A DNA stretch of 64,000 bases from Chitinophagaceae bacterium UBA2375. GTDB taxonomy: Bacteria > Bacteroidota > Bacteroidia > Chitinophagales > Chitinophagaceae. A model generated the notes under the pieces. That model searched no databases, was not told the DNA's origin, and saw only the letters and a list, made by a program, of their open reading frames with translations. The first letter of the stretch is position 1. Each line of letters begins with the position of its first letter. The DNA lies in contig DDTB01000032.1 in assembly GCA_002343985.1 (NCBI GenBank), positions 101,284 through 165,283 of the forward strand, in the 5' to 3' direction. Positions 51,816 to 60,600 of this stretch are shown here, one piece after another. Position numbers and translations under genes: made by a program.

Positions 51816-51912
51816 TTGATGATATTTATTTTATTAGAACAGATGGTTTTCGCTGGATCGCTGGAGCAGGTGTTATATCAGAGCGTCAGTTTTAATACTG
51901 GTAATAACAGGT

Positions 51913-51943
51913 CAAAAATAGTACCAGAAGCCAGCAGGTACAA
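51913..51943 (-). promoter_or_regulatory. Promoter of the S74 protein operon
   Basis: On the minus strand TTG (51943-51941), a 20-base spacer and TATTTTTG (51920-51913). It would give a leader of about 93 bases. The rest of the 334-base gap between 51815 and 52150 is AT-rich, has an ACACCAAT direct repeat near 52015-52035, and no gene. Confidence 0.65.
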
Positions 51944-52149
51944 TACGCAATTTGTGATATTTATGCACAATCACCCCATTATGGTACTTGCGAAAGCGTT
52001 GTAAACTTTCATATACACCAATTAGGGTACACCAATACATCACGTTGGGTTATTATGTATTGAAACAGGAAGGCGCTAATCAAATTTTTCAGCATTCATC
52101 AATCATCAGAATGTCCATATCCTTATTTTCGCGGCCCAATTGGTAACCT

Positions 52150-54363
52150 ATGTTTACACAAACGATCGCGCAAAAACTCAATATCCGAACAACTCAGGTT
52201 GATGCAGTCTTGCAATTGCTCGCCGAAGGCTCCAGCATCCCATTTATTGCCCGTTACCGGAAAGACCAGACGGGTGCTTTGGATGAAGTACAAATCCAGC
52301 AAATCCGGGATGAACAGGAATTATACAAGGGTTTCACGGAGCGGAAAGAAGTGATTGTTAAGTCTATCACCGAACAGGGTAAAATGACGGATGCCTTGCA
52401 GGCCTTGCTGGATGCGGCCCAAACCATCACCCAACTTGAAGATATCTACCTTCCCTATAAGCCCAAGCGTAAAACAAAGGCCGACATGGCCAAAGAGAAA
52501 GGCCTTCAGCCCCTTGCGGAAATGATCCTGGCGCAAACCGGGGATTCGCCGGAGGCCATTGCAGAGAAATTCCTGAATGAAAAAGTGCTCACGGTTGACG
52601 AGGCCTTACAGGGCGCGAGGGATATCATTGCGGAGCATATCCATGAAGACCTAACGGTTAGGGATAAACTAAGGATGCTGTTTGAAAAAGAGGCGTCCGT
52701 TATAAGTAAAGTGGTGGAGGGAAAAGAAGATGAGGCCGCGAAATACAGGGACTATTTCTCATTCAGCAACCCGGTGTCCCGCATACCATCACACCGTGTG
52801 CTGGCCATTTTGAGGGGGTTCCTGGAAGGTTTCCTGCGTATCAGTATAGAACCTGCAGAAGAGTTGGCCCTGGAAATTATTGAGGGCTTATATGTTAAAG
52901 GGATGAGCCCTTCGTCTATGCACATCCGTAAGTCTGCACGCGACGCCTACAAGCGCTTGCTGCAACCTTCGTTAGAGACTGAGTTCAGGACGAAATTGAA
53001 AACGGAAGCCGATGAAGAAGCCATACAGGTATTCGCGGAGAATTTACGGCAGTTGCTCCTGGGCCCGCCCCTGGGCAATAAACGCGTGCTTGCATTGGAC
53101 CCCGGTTACCGCACCGGTTGCAAGCTGGTGTGCCTGGATGATGCCGGTGTATTATTATATCATGATGTGATATTCCCGCATGAGAAGAACAGGCAGGAAG
53201 CCGCAGCCCGTATTGTACGCGACTCGATCCGTCTATACCAGGTGCAGGCCATTGCCGTGGGTGATGGCACAGCAGGAAGGGAAACCGAACAGTTCATACA
53301 TTCATTGCAAACAGGGCTTCCTGTTTTCCTCGTGAATGAAGACGGGGCCAGTGTGTATTCGGCTTCTGAAACTGCCCGGCGTGAATTCCCGGACCATGAT
53401 ATCACAGTGCGCGGCGCGGTGAGCATTGGCAGGCGGCTGATGGATCCTTTAGCGGAACTCGTGAAGATTGATCCTAAGAGTATTGGTGTTGGCCAATACC
53501 AGCATGATGTTAACCAGTCGAGGCTGAAGGAGCGCCTCGATCAAACCGTGATGAGTTGTGTGAACAGGGTAGGCGTGAACCTGCATACGGCCAGTCGTGA
53601 ATTGTTGTCGTATGTAAGTGGGATCGGGCCCACGCTGGCTGCGCAAATTGTTCAATACCGAACACAAGCGGGAGGCATCCGCAACCGGGCCGAATTATTG
53701 AAAGTGCCAAGGTTGGGAGAGAAGGCATTTGAGCAATGCGCCGGATTTCTCCGCATACCGGGCTCAGATCATCCGCTGGATGCCAGCGCCGTGCACCCGG
53801 AATCGTATGCCGTAGTGGAAGAGATGGCAGAAGATTTAGGGGTTTCGGTCCAGGCGCTGATTGGCAATGTTGCTTTGCTCGAAAAAATTGACATCAGGAA
53901 ATATATCCGCGAAGGGCTTGGCCAGCTTAGCATCCGCGATATCGTAGCGGAATTAAAAAAGCCCGGGCTTGACCCCCGCCCGGAAGCGACCGCCTTTTCA
54001 TTTGCGCAAGTGTTCAGTATTGAAGACCTGCACCCGGGTATGGAGTTGCCGGGCATTGTTACCAACCTCACGCGATTTGGCGCATTTGTGGATGTGGGCG
54101 TGAAGCAGGATGGGTTGGTGCATGTATCTGAGATCGCGCACCGGTTTATTAAAGACCCTGCGGAGGCGCTCAGTTTACAACAACAGGTAATGGTGAAAGT
54201 ATTGGAAGTAGACCTGTCGAGAAAACGTATAGTATTATCCATCAAGCAAACCATGCCTGCACCCGTGAACCAGGCCCCCAAACCAAAAGGGAAAAAGGTT
54301 GATCAGTCGCCTTTGCCCATGACAGATGCCCTTGCGGCCTTGAAAGAGAAGTTTGGCAGGTAA
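52150..54363 (+). CDS. tex: Tex family RNA-binding transcription accessory protein
   Basis: A 737-residue Tex protein. Domains in order: N-terminal Tex region with the helix-turn-helix-like start (NIRTTQVDAVLQLLAEG), a YqgF-like RNase H fold (LALDPGYRTGCKLVCLDDAG near 315), a helix-hairpin-helix region (SYVSGIGPTLAAQIV) and a C-terminal S1 RNA-binding domain (PGIVTNLTRFGAFVDVG). It binds nucleic acid and affects transcription. The start at 52150 fits the family. A near-consensus -7 box TATTTTCG lies at 52124-52131. Confidence 0.95.
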   Translation: MFTQTIAQKLNIRTTQVDAVLQLLAEGSSIPFIARYRKDQTGALDEVQIQQIRDEQELYKGFTERKEVIVKSITEQGKMTDALQALLDAAQTITQLEDIYLPYKPKRKTKADMAKEKGLQPLAEMILAQTGDSPEAIAEKFLNEKVLTVDEALQGARDIIAEHIHEDLTVRDKLRMLFEKEASVISKVVEGKEDEAAKYRDYFSFSNPVSRIPSHRVLAILRGFLEGFLRISIEPAEELALEIIEGLYVKGMSPSSMHIRKSARDAYKRLLQPSLETEFRTKLKTEADEEAIQVFAENLRQLLLGPPLGNKRVLALDPGYRTGCKLVCLDDAGVLLYHDVIFPHEKNRQEAAARIVRDSIRLYQVQAIAVGDGTAGRETEQFIHSLQTGLPVFLVNEDGASVYSASETARREFPDHDITVRGAVSIGRRLMDPLAELVKIDPKSIGVGQYQHDVNQSRLKERLDQTVMSCVNRVGVNLHTASRELLSYVSGIGPTLAAQIVQYRTQAGGIRNRAELLKVPRLGEKAFEQCAGFLRIPGSDHPLDASAVHPESYAVVEEMAEDLGVSVQALIGNVALLEKIDIRKYIREGLGQLSIRDIVAELKKPGLDPRPEATAFSFAQVFSIEDLHPGMELPGIVTNLTRFGAFVDVGVKQDGLVHVSEIAHRFIKDPAEALSLQQQVMVKVLEVDLSRKRIVLSIKQTMPAPVNQAPKPKGKKVDQSPLPMTDALAALKEKFGR

Positions 54364-54383
54364 TATAATAATGGAAAAAAAGG

Positions 54384-54680
54384 TTAGGCCATTTCTTCAA
54401 TGGTCGCGTTGATTTGCCGGTCAGTGATCGCTTCGCACATAGGTTTCAGCATGGCGTATGATCCATTCCTGACGGCATATTTTCCTTTGTAATGGATCAA
54501 CAGCGCGCATTGTTCGGCTTGTTCTTCGGTATGGTTGCAAACTTCCATCAGGGTTTCAATCACCCAATCGAAAGTATTCACCTCATCGTTCCAGATCACG
54601 AGGTTAAAGGAATTGCCGGTTTCTGTGTCTGACAATACCAAGACATCTTCCTGTACAGATTCTTTTATATTCGTTTGCAT
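54384..54680 (-). CDS. clpS: ATP-dependent Clp protease adaptor ClpS
   Basis: A 98-residue adaptor that delivers N-end-rule substrates to ClpAP. The conserved LVIWNDEVNTFDWVIETL, with the Asn-Asp of the substrate pocket, and EQCALLIHYKGKYAV are present. It has a longer N-terminal tail (about 25 residues) as usual. The gene is convergent with tex, 20 bases apart. Confidence 0.95.
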   Translation of the reverse strand: MQTNIKESVQEDVLVLSDTETGNSFNLVIWNDEVNTFDWVIETLMEVCNHTEEQAEQCALLIHYKGKYAVRNGSYAMLKPMCEAITDRQINATIEEMA

Positions 54681-54755
54681 CAGGAGGTAAAATTAGTATA
54701 AGTGAACTTCACAGGTGCTCCTTGGACAGATTTTCTAAATTTATGCCTGATTTTT

Positions 54756-54785
54756 TTTGCAGTAATGAAAATCCGCTTATCTTTG
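54756..54785 (+). promoter_or_regulatory. Promoter of tRNA-Val
   Basis: TTTG at 54756-54759, an 18-base spacer, and TATCTTTG at 54778-54785. The expected start near 54790 leaves about 46 bases before the tRNA. Confidence 0.75.
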
Positions 54786-54835
54786 CCCTCCATTTCAATT
54801 AATGCTCTCTGCATCAATTGGTTAAAAATGAAAAA

Positions 54836-54913
54836 GGGAGTTTAGCTCAGTTGGTTTAGAGCATCTGCCTTACAAGCAGAGGGTCGGCGGTTCGACCCCG
54901 TCAACTCCCACCA
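54836..54913 (+). tRNA. tRNA-Val (UAC), CCA encoded
   Basis: Acceptor GGGAGTT (54836-54842) with AACTCCC (54903-54909), discriminator A at 54910 and encoded CCA at 54911-54913. The anticodon stem TCTGC/GCAGA encloses loop CTTACAA with anticodon TAC at 54871-54873. The T-arm is GGCGG/CCGTC (one G-U pair) around TTCGACC. Unlike tRNA-Lys in this window, it has a genomically encoded CCA. Confidence 0.97.
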
Positions 54914-54938
54914 ATCCCGCCCCAGGCGGGATTTTTTT
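54914..54938 (+). terminator. Intrinsic terminator after tRNA-Val
   Basis: Stem ATCCCGCC / GGCGGGAT with a 3-base loop followed by six T residues, starting directly after the tRNA CCA. Confidence 0.88.
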
Positions 54939-55020
54939 ATCATAAAATTTCCGGTTTACACAATAGAAGATTTATATATGTCGTTTTACAGGGGTAGAAA
55001 ACATCCAAACCTGTAAAAAC

Positions 55021-56136
55021 ATGTCCGTGAAAACCTTTACCAACCAACTACTCAGGCATTGCGCCCTGGCAAGCACCCTGATCGCCGGCCTGTTCTCATT
55101 ATCAGCAAAGGCCCAGCAAACACAGATTAGTGGCATTGAGTCCCTCAAAACCAATTTGTACAGTTTTAATTCAGATGAATCCCTGCACCTGGTAGATGGC
55201 AATATGACCAATTACCACGACATGTTCAGCAATGAAGTAGGCATGGATGACGCATTGAAGATGAATAATTTCGGAGAGAATTTTGGTATCATACGCGATG
55301 GGAAAAGGCTTGCCGTAGAGCAGCGCCGTTTAATCGCGAATGCTGATACCAGTTTTTTCATCATGTGGAATATGCAGCGGAAGAAATACCGTTTGCAGAT
55401 GCAGGCTGACAGGCTGAACCATCCAAACCTGCGTGGATTTTTGGAGGACAGTTACCTGCGCACATCCACACCCATCGACCTGAATGGTGTAACAAACTAT
55501 GATTTCCTGGTGAACCAGGAACCAGGATCATTTGCCCAGAACAGGTTCAGGGTTGTGTATGTCAGCAACAGGCGTGTGCCACAGCCTTCCGTTTTCCAGG
55601 ATATATTACTGTTTAAAATGCCGAATACCATCATGGTACAATGGTCAGTTGACAGGGAAGAAGAGATGGACCACTATGAAGTGGAATTCTCAACCGATGG
55701 TAAAATATTTACGACAATTCAAAGCATCACGGCTTACAACAGCCCTGACCAGTTATCATACTCCATCCGTCATGCCAATATGCAGGACGGCGAGCATCAT
55801 TACCGGGTTAAAGGCGTATCGAGGGCCGGATCTTCCATGTTAAGTAAAACCGCAAGCATCCGTTTGGTTGATGAAAAGGAAACGATCAGCGTTTACCCGA
55901 ACCCGGTAGTTAATAAAACGATGAACCTCCAGGTATTGCAATTGCCCGCGGGAAAATATAATTTGACTTTGATTGGCAATTCGGGGACTGTAACCCCATT
56001 GGCGCCAATGCAGCTCAACGGACAGTCTGAAAGAAAAACCATTATGCTGCCGGCGCATATCAGCCCGGGTGTGTACCGCCTGCAAATCATGGGCCCTGAT
56101 GGCAAACCCGTTACCAAAACCATAAACGTCTTATAA
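55021..56136 (+). CDS. T9SS type A sorting domain-containing protein, minimal form
   Basis: A 371-residue secreted protein. The signal peptide spans about 1-31 (ending AKAQ). The mature part begins almost at once with the body module (MNNFGENFGIIRDGKRLAVE to RFRVVYVS) found also at the C-termini of two much larger cargo proteins here; then a fibronectin-like segment (QWSVDREEEMDHYEVEFS) and the CTD (SVYPNPVVNK, final TKTINVL). It appears to be a small version made of the shared C-terminal parts only. The function is unknown; a terminator follows. Confidence 0.85.
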   Translation: MSVKTFTNQLLRHCALASTLIAGLFSLSAKAQQTQISGIESLKTNLYSFNSDESLHLVDGNMTNYHDMFSNEVGMDDALKMNNFGENFGIIRDGKRLAVEQRRLIANADTSFFIMWNMQRKKYRLQMQADRLNHPNLRGFLEDSYLRTSTPIDLNGVTNYDFLVNQEPGSFAQNRFRVVYVSNRRVPQPSVFQDILLFKMPNTIMVQWSVDREEEMDHYEVEFSTDGKIFTTIQSITAYNSPDQLSYSIRHANMQDGEHHYRVKGVSRAGSSMLSKTASIRLVDEKETISVYPNPVVNKTMNLQVLQLPAGKYNLTLIGNSGTVTPLAPMQLNGQSERKTIMLPAHISPGVYRLQIMGPDGKPVTKTINVL

Positions 56137-56172
56137 ACGTTAAAAACCCTTCCGTTTTTAATCCGAACCCCC

Positions 56173-56200
56173 GATGGCAATGTTTATTGCCATCTTTTTT
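56173..56200 (+). terminator. Intrinsic terminator
   Basis: Stem GATGGCAAT / ATTGCCATC with loop GTTT and a T run of six, 36 bases after the 55021 gene. Confidence 0.88.
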
Positions 56201-56358
56201 TATTTAATACTCCATGTATTGCATGTGTAAATCATTCATTTTCACTATCAATCAAAAATTTTTATAGAAATGCTTTGATTTACTGAATTTTTTTTCAACT
56301 TTTGTCCTGTCCCTTCATACCTATAGAAATCCACACCCTTATCCATTTCTTTTGAGGC

Positions 56359-56420
56359 CCGGGTTATTCGCCTGGCAACCGGCAATCTCCCGAAAGGATT
56401 ACAGGTTATCGTTTACCCGG
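56359..56420 (+). promoter_or_regulatory. Candidate structured leader upstream of the 320-residue secreted protein
   Basis: In the 350-base gap 56137-56486 a nested fold can be drawn: CCGGGT (56359-56364) with ACCCGG (56415-56420); CCTG (56371-56374) with CAGG (56402-56405); AATCT (56384-56388) with GGATT (56396-56400), the last with one G-U pair. Unpaired GCAACCGGC and TTATCG segments lie in the internal loops. No known riboswitch class is matched. It ends 66 bases before the ATG. The rest of the gap holds a T-rich stretch and no gene. Confidence 0.35.
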
Positions 56421-56486
56421 TACCGTTATCCGCACGCTTATCTCCTCTGATTTAATGACTAAAAACGGCCAAAGGCCAGCAAGGGT

Positions 56487-57449
56487 ATGAAATCACAATT
56501 CATCAACATCAAAGCCATCGGCACATGGGCCGGTCGCGCATTGGCATCTATTTTCATGCTTGTTTCCACCCAGGTAAAAGCAGATGTCATCATCACGCCA
56601 GCCGAAATGGGCAAAGGTATTTCCGCCGACCGCGCTTTTCCATCGCCTCAGCAATCCTACACCCCCATCGGTGACATTGTATTGAAAGAGCAGGGTACGC
56701 GCGATTTCGCGTTTACCGACAGGTATTGGAGGAGCCTTGTGTTAACCGCGCCCGCCGGATGGGAATTCAAGCCTGGTGCCGGAAAGATACAAACCAGCGC
56801 GCCCTCTGATTTCAGGGTAACTGATATTAAAGTGACGGCTCAAACCATCACCCTGCGTTTCTGTGTGCGTACAACCGAGTTTATTGATGAACTGATTGTG
56901 AGTGGCATTGAGGTGAAAGCGATGAGCGGCATCATCAACCCGGGTACGGCCCATATTTACCGTTCTTCCGAAAACCCGGGCAATGCGCTGGTTAGCCATA
57001 TTGTGAGCACCCGTCACCCGCTGGGTTTGGGTGGTACCAGTTTTGCCGGCCTGAGCCTGCGCCCCGGTAAAGTGCAAAAACTCATTTTCGCGCAGAAGCC
57101 ACAAGCCACTGCTGAAGGAAAGGAACTGGATGGCGCAACAGAAGTTCAGACCGTAGACCAGTTTGGCAATTTTTCTGTGGAAGGGTTGCCTGCAAATTTG
57201 AAAGTAAAACTGAAGTTGACCGGAAATGCAGATGAATTATCCGGCGCTAAGGTTATGGATATTGGAACAACAGCCGGAAATGGCAAGGTTGTTTTTCAAG
57301 GCCTGAGCATCCGCGACAGCGGCATGAAAAAACTGGTTGCGACAGCGGCAAGTTTAACATTCGCCGTTACCAATGATTTCCTGATTTATGACCCGGGACT
57401 GGAAGTGCCCGCTACCGGTGTTGACGCAGACTATATGTGTATTAAGTAA
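56487..57449 (+). CDS. Secreted beta-rich protein without a sorting domain
   Basis: A 320-residue protein: signal peptide (about 1-32, ending VKA), then a domain of about 150 residues (ITPAEMGKGISADRAFPSPQ, WEFKPGAGKIQTSAPSDF) followed by an Ig-like/invasin-type repeat around 195-305, with a VQTVDQFGNFS phrase similar to the VTVQVLDAYGN segment of bacterial Ig-like repeats. It ends VDADYMCIK without any CTD. It resembles the N-terminal part of a large adhesin cut short. Located between two CTD cargo genes; the function is unknown. Confidence 0.65.
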   Translation: MKSQFINIKAIGTWAGRALASIFMLVSTQVKADVIITPAEMGKGISADRAFPSPQQSYTPIGDIVLKEQGTRDFAFTDRYWRSLVLTAPAGWEFKPGAGKIQTSAPSDFRVTDIKVTAQTITLRFCVRTTEFIDELIVSGIEVKAMSGIINPGTAHIYRSSENPGNALVSHIVSTRHPLGLGGTSFAGLSLRPGKVQKLIFAQKPQATAEGKELDGATEVQTVDQFGNFSVEGLPANLKVKLKLTGNADELSGAKVMDIGTTAGNGKVVFQGLSIRDSGMKKLVATAASLTFAVTNDFLIYDPGLEVPATGVDADYMCIK

Positions 57450-57493
57450 TCTCTTTTCCTGCTAATATCCCCCCAGAAAACCGTACCGAAATC

Positions 57494-57511
57494 CAAGCAG
57501 TATAATGCTTG
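57494..57511 (+). other. Small hairpin in the leader of the 2067-residue cargo gene
   Basis: CAAGCA / TGCTTG with loop GTATAA within the 176-base gap 57450-57625. No T run follows. The gap otherwise shows no clear -7 box or gene. Confidence 0.3.
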
Positions 57512-57625
57512 AATCATTAGCCTGATGTAAGAAACAACAACTGCTGGCCTGTTGCCATCAGTTCAATAGCATGATAAACCCGTTTGCCAAAAGGTAAATG
57601 TATTGACATCAAACTATTGACAGGT

Positions 57626-60600
57626 ATGAAAACAATTTTACCCCAATTGAAAAAGTTTGGGAAACAGGCTGGGCAGGGCATGGTTTTGCTTTTCATGCTG
57701 CTGTCGGTACAAAGTATTTCTGCACAAACAAATACATGGGATGGCAGTTCCAGCGCTAACTGGAATACGGCTTCCAACTGGTCGTTGAACCAGGTTCCCA
57801 CAGCCGCGCATGATGTAGTGATACCCAATGGCATTACCGCTACCATCAATGTAAATACAGCTGCTGTTTGTAAATCACTGACCATCAATAATGGCAATAC
57901 CAACAATACAGTTTCCATAACAGGGTTGAATAGCCTTAGTGTAAGCGGGGCCGTTAGTATCGGGGCCGGTACGGGTTCGGGCGATAATAAGGTACTGGCC
58001 GTGAATGCCGGTACGTTAACCTGCGCATACATCAGTATGTCGGCCACCGGAAACAGCAACCGGCGCTCTGAATTAACACTCACCACCGGAACGGTTACTG
58101 TAACTGGGGGCATCACAATGAATGATGCCAATAACTACGTACGCTTTACGTCTAACGGACAATTATTTATTGGTGGAAACATTACCGGAGGTAACCTGGT
58201 ACCATCTACCGGAACAGTTACATACAATGGAGCAAGCGCGCAAATTATCACCGGGGCCAACACCTCATCATTTTACAACCTGGTGATCAACAAATCCAAT
58301 GCCGCGCAAACGGTGAGCAGCAATACCCACGCGGTGAATATCGCCAATAACCTCACTGTCATCAGCGGTGAATTGGTTTTGAATGCTACAAATGCCAATT
58401 ATATCATTGGCCACGATCTCAGTATACAATCTTTGGGTACACTCACCCATAATGTGGGTTGGGCCGCATTCAGCCGTTCGCTGAATGTACGCGGCGACTG
58501 GAATCATTTGGGCGGTACATTTAACCCGGGTACGGGACGGGTGTTTTTTGATGGTTCCAGCAACCAGCTGCTCACCGGTAGCCAAAGTACAGTGTTTCAT
58601 GCCGTTTCCGTTAACAATGCTAATCATGTGTCATTGTCATCCGTAGATATGATCATTGAAGGTGGCGCCGGTGCTTTACAATTTGTGAACGGCCGCGTCA
58701 TCACTGGTGCTAATAAAGTACAATTATGTGAAACCTGCAGCATCACCGGGGCAACCAATGCCAGGTATGTAGATGGAAACCTGCAGATGTCAGTTGCCAC
58801 TGGTAACCAGGTGAAAACATTTGCAGTGGGCAGTACGAGCGCATATGCCCCTGTAACACTAACGCTGAATAATGTAACCAGTGCAGGTTCGATACTTATC
58901 AGTACACCCGGCGTTGAGCACCCTGGTATTCAAAGCAGCCAGATTGATGAATCGAGGAATGTGAACAGGTACTGGTCTGTTCAGAATTTCGGAGTTCTGT
59001 TTACTAATGCTAATGTATCTTTTCAATTCCAGGTGTCTGATGTGGATGCAATTGCCAACAGCAACGCATTCATCATTGCACAGCATAACGGATCATGGGT
59101 ATATCCTTCGGTGTCGGCACAAACGGCAACCAGTATCAATACCAACGGTCTGACTGAGTTTGGCGATTTTGTAGTGGGAGAGGGTGGGGCCAGCGCGCCC
59201 ATCATGGTTTTGCAGCCGGTTAACCAAACAGCATGCCAGTCTGCACAAGCCGTATTTACTTCATCTGCCAGCGGTAAGCCGGGGTCATCTGTTCAATGGC
59301 AGGTGAGCACGGATGGGGGCAACAACTTTGTGAATATCGCACCCGGTGCGCCTTATACCGTCAATACCACGCAGGCAGGCAACCAAACCAACAGCAGCTT
59401 AACCATTAACCCGGTGGCGATTGGTTTGGATCAATATGATTACAGGGCCATATTCAATAATAGCCGTGGATCCGTAACTTCTGACCCAGCGCGTCTAACC
59501 GTTACCGGTATCACCGTGGCACAAGCCGGATCCAATCAAACCATTTGTGCCGGCTTAACCGCAACAATGGCTGCTAATACGCCTACATTGGGTTCGGGCG
59601 CATGGTCTGTTATCAGCGGGCCTAGTACCAGCCTGGCCCAGTTTAGCCAGGTTAATAATCCGCAGGCCGTATTTACCCCGGCAGGCGGAGCCGGTACATA
59701 CCAGTTGCGTTGGACCATCACGCTTGGCGCTTGCAGCAATTTCAGCAATGTGCAGGTAACGGTGGTCAATCCGCCGTCTAACCCGAATATCAGTTTTAAT
59801 GAGATTTTGCAGCAATCGAGTCAGACTATTATGCTTTGCGGGCCGGTTGATCCGGGCGGTGAGCATGATATTGATATATACAATTATAGTGTACCTCCCG
59901 GTTCAAGTTTTGAATGGCAATTCAATACTAACGGTGGTGGATGGACGAATGCTGGACTGCCCTCTACGGAGGATGAGTATCCTGTAGCGGCTTTCGCCGG
60001 GATTGTTGGTACACATCAGTTCAGGTTACGACTGACAACGCCCGCCGGATGTGTGGTAACCAGCAATGTACTGACCTTAAACGTGAACCCGGTTTCCTCT
60101 ATTGGAGGCACTAACCAGGTTGTATGCAGCGGCGCTAATTTTACGGCTAACTTTTCCGGTTTTCCATTATTTACCATGTTTTCATGGTCTGCGCCAGTTG
60201 TAACCGGGGGCATAACCGGAGGGTCGGGCGGACTTGGTTTTTCATTGACCGACAACCTTGTAAACCCTACACTTGATCCTCAAACGGCAACATATACGGT
60301 GACGCCAATTTACTTGTTGTCTGTTTCGCCAAGTTGCAGCATGAGTTTCCCGGTAACTGTAACCGTTTATCCAAGGCCTACCATCAATCTTTCGCCGGCT
60401 GCCATAAGCGTATGCAGCAATACTGTTTTACAAACCACGCAATTGCATTATTCCGCAACAACCGGGGTACCGTCTACATATAGTATTAGCTGGAATAATA
60501 CACCTGCAAATACATTCGTGCCGGTGAACAATGCAGTATTGCCTGCCAGTCCGATCAGCATTAATGTGCCGGCCAACACAGCGGCAGGTACTTATACAGG

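Noticed and set aside
51816..52149. CRISPR-like short repeats (ACACCAAT copies) between the S74 gene and tex
   Set aside because: Only two short copies without regular spacers or cas genes.
56341..56420. Resemblance to a SAM-I riboswitch (TTATC, GGCAACC)
   Set aside because: The core GGCAACC occurs but the surrounding helices and the other conserved SAM-I segments are absent, and the downstream gene is a secreted protein with no link to methionine.
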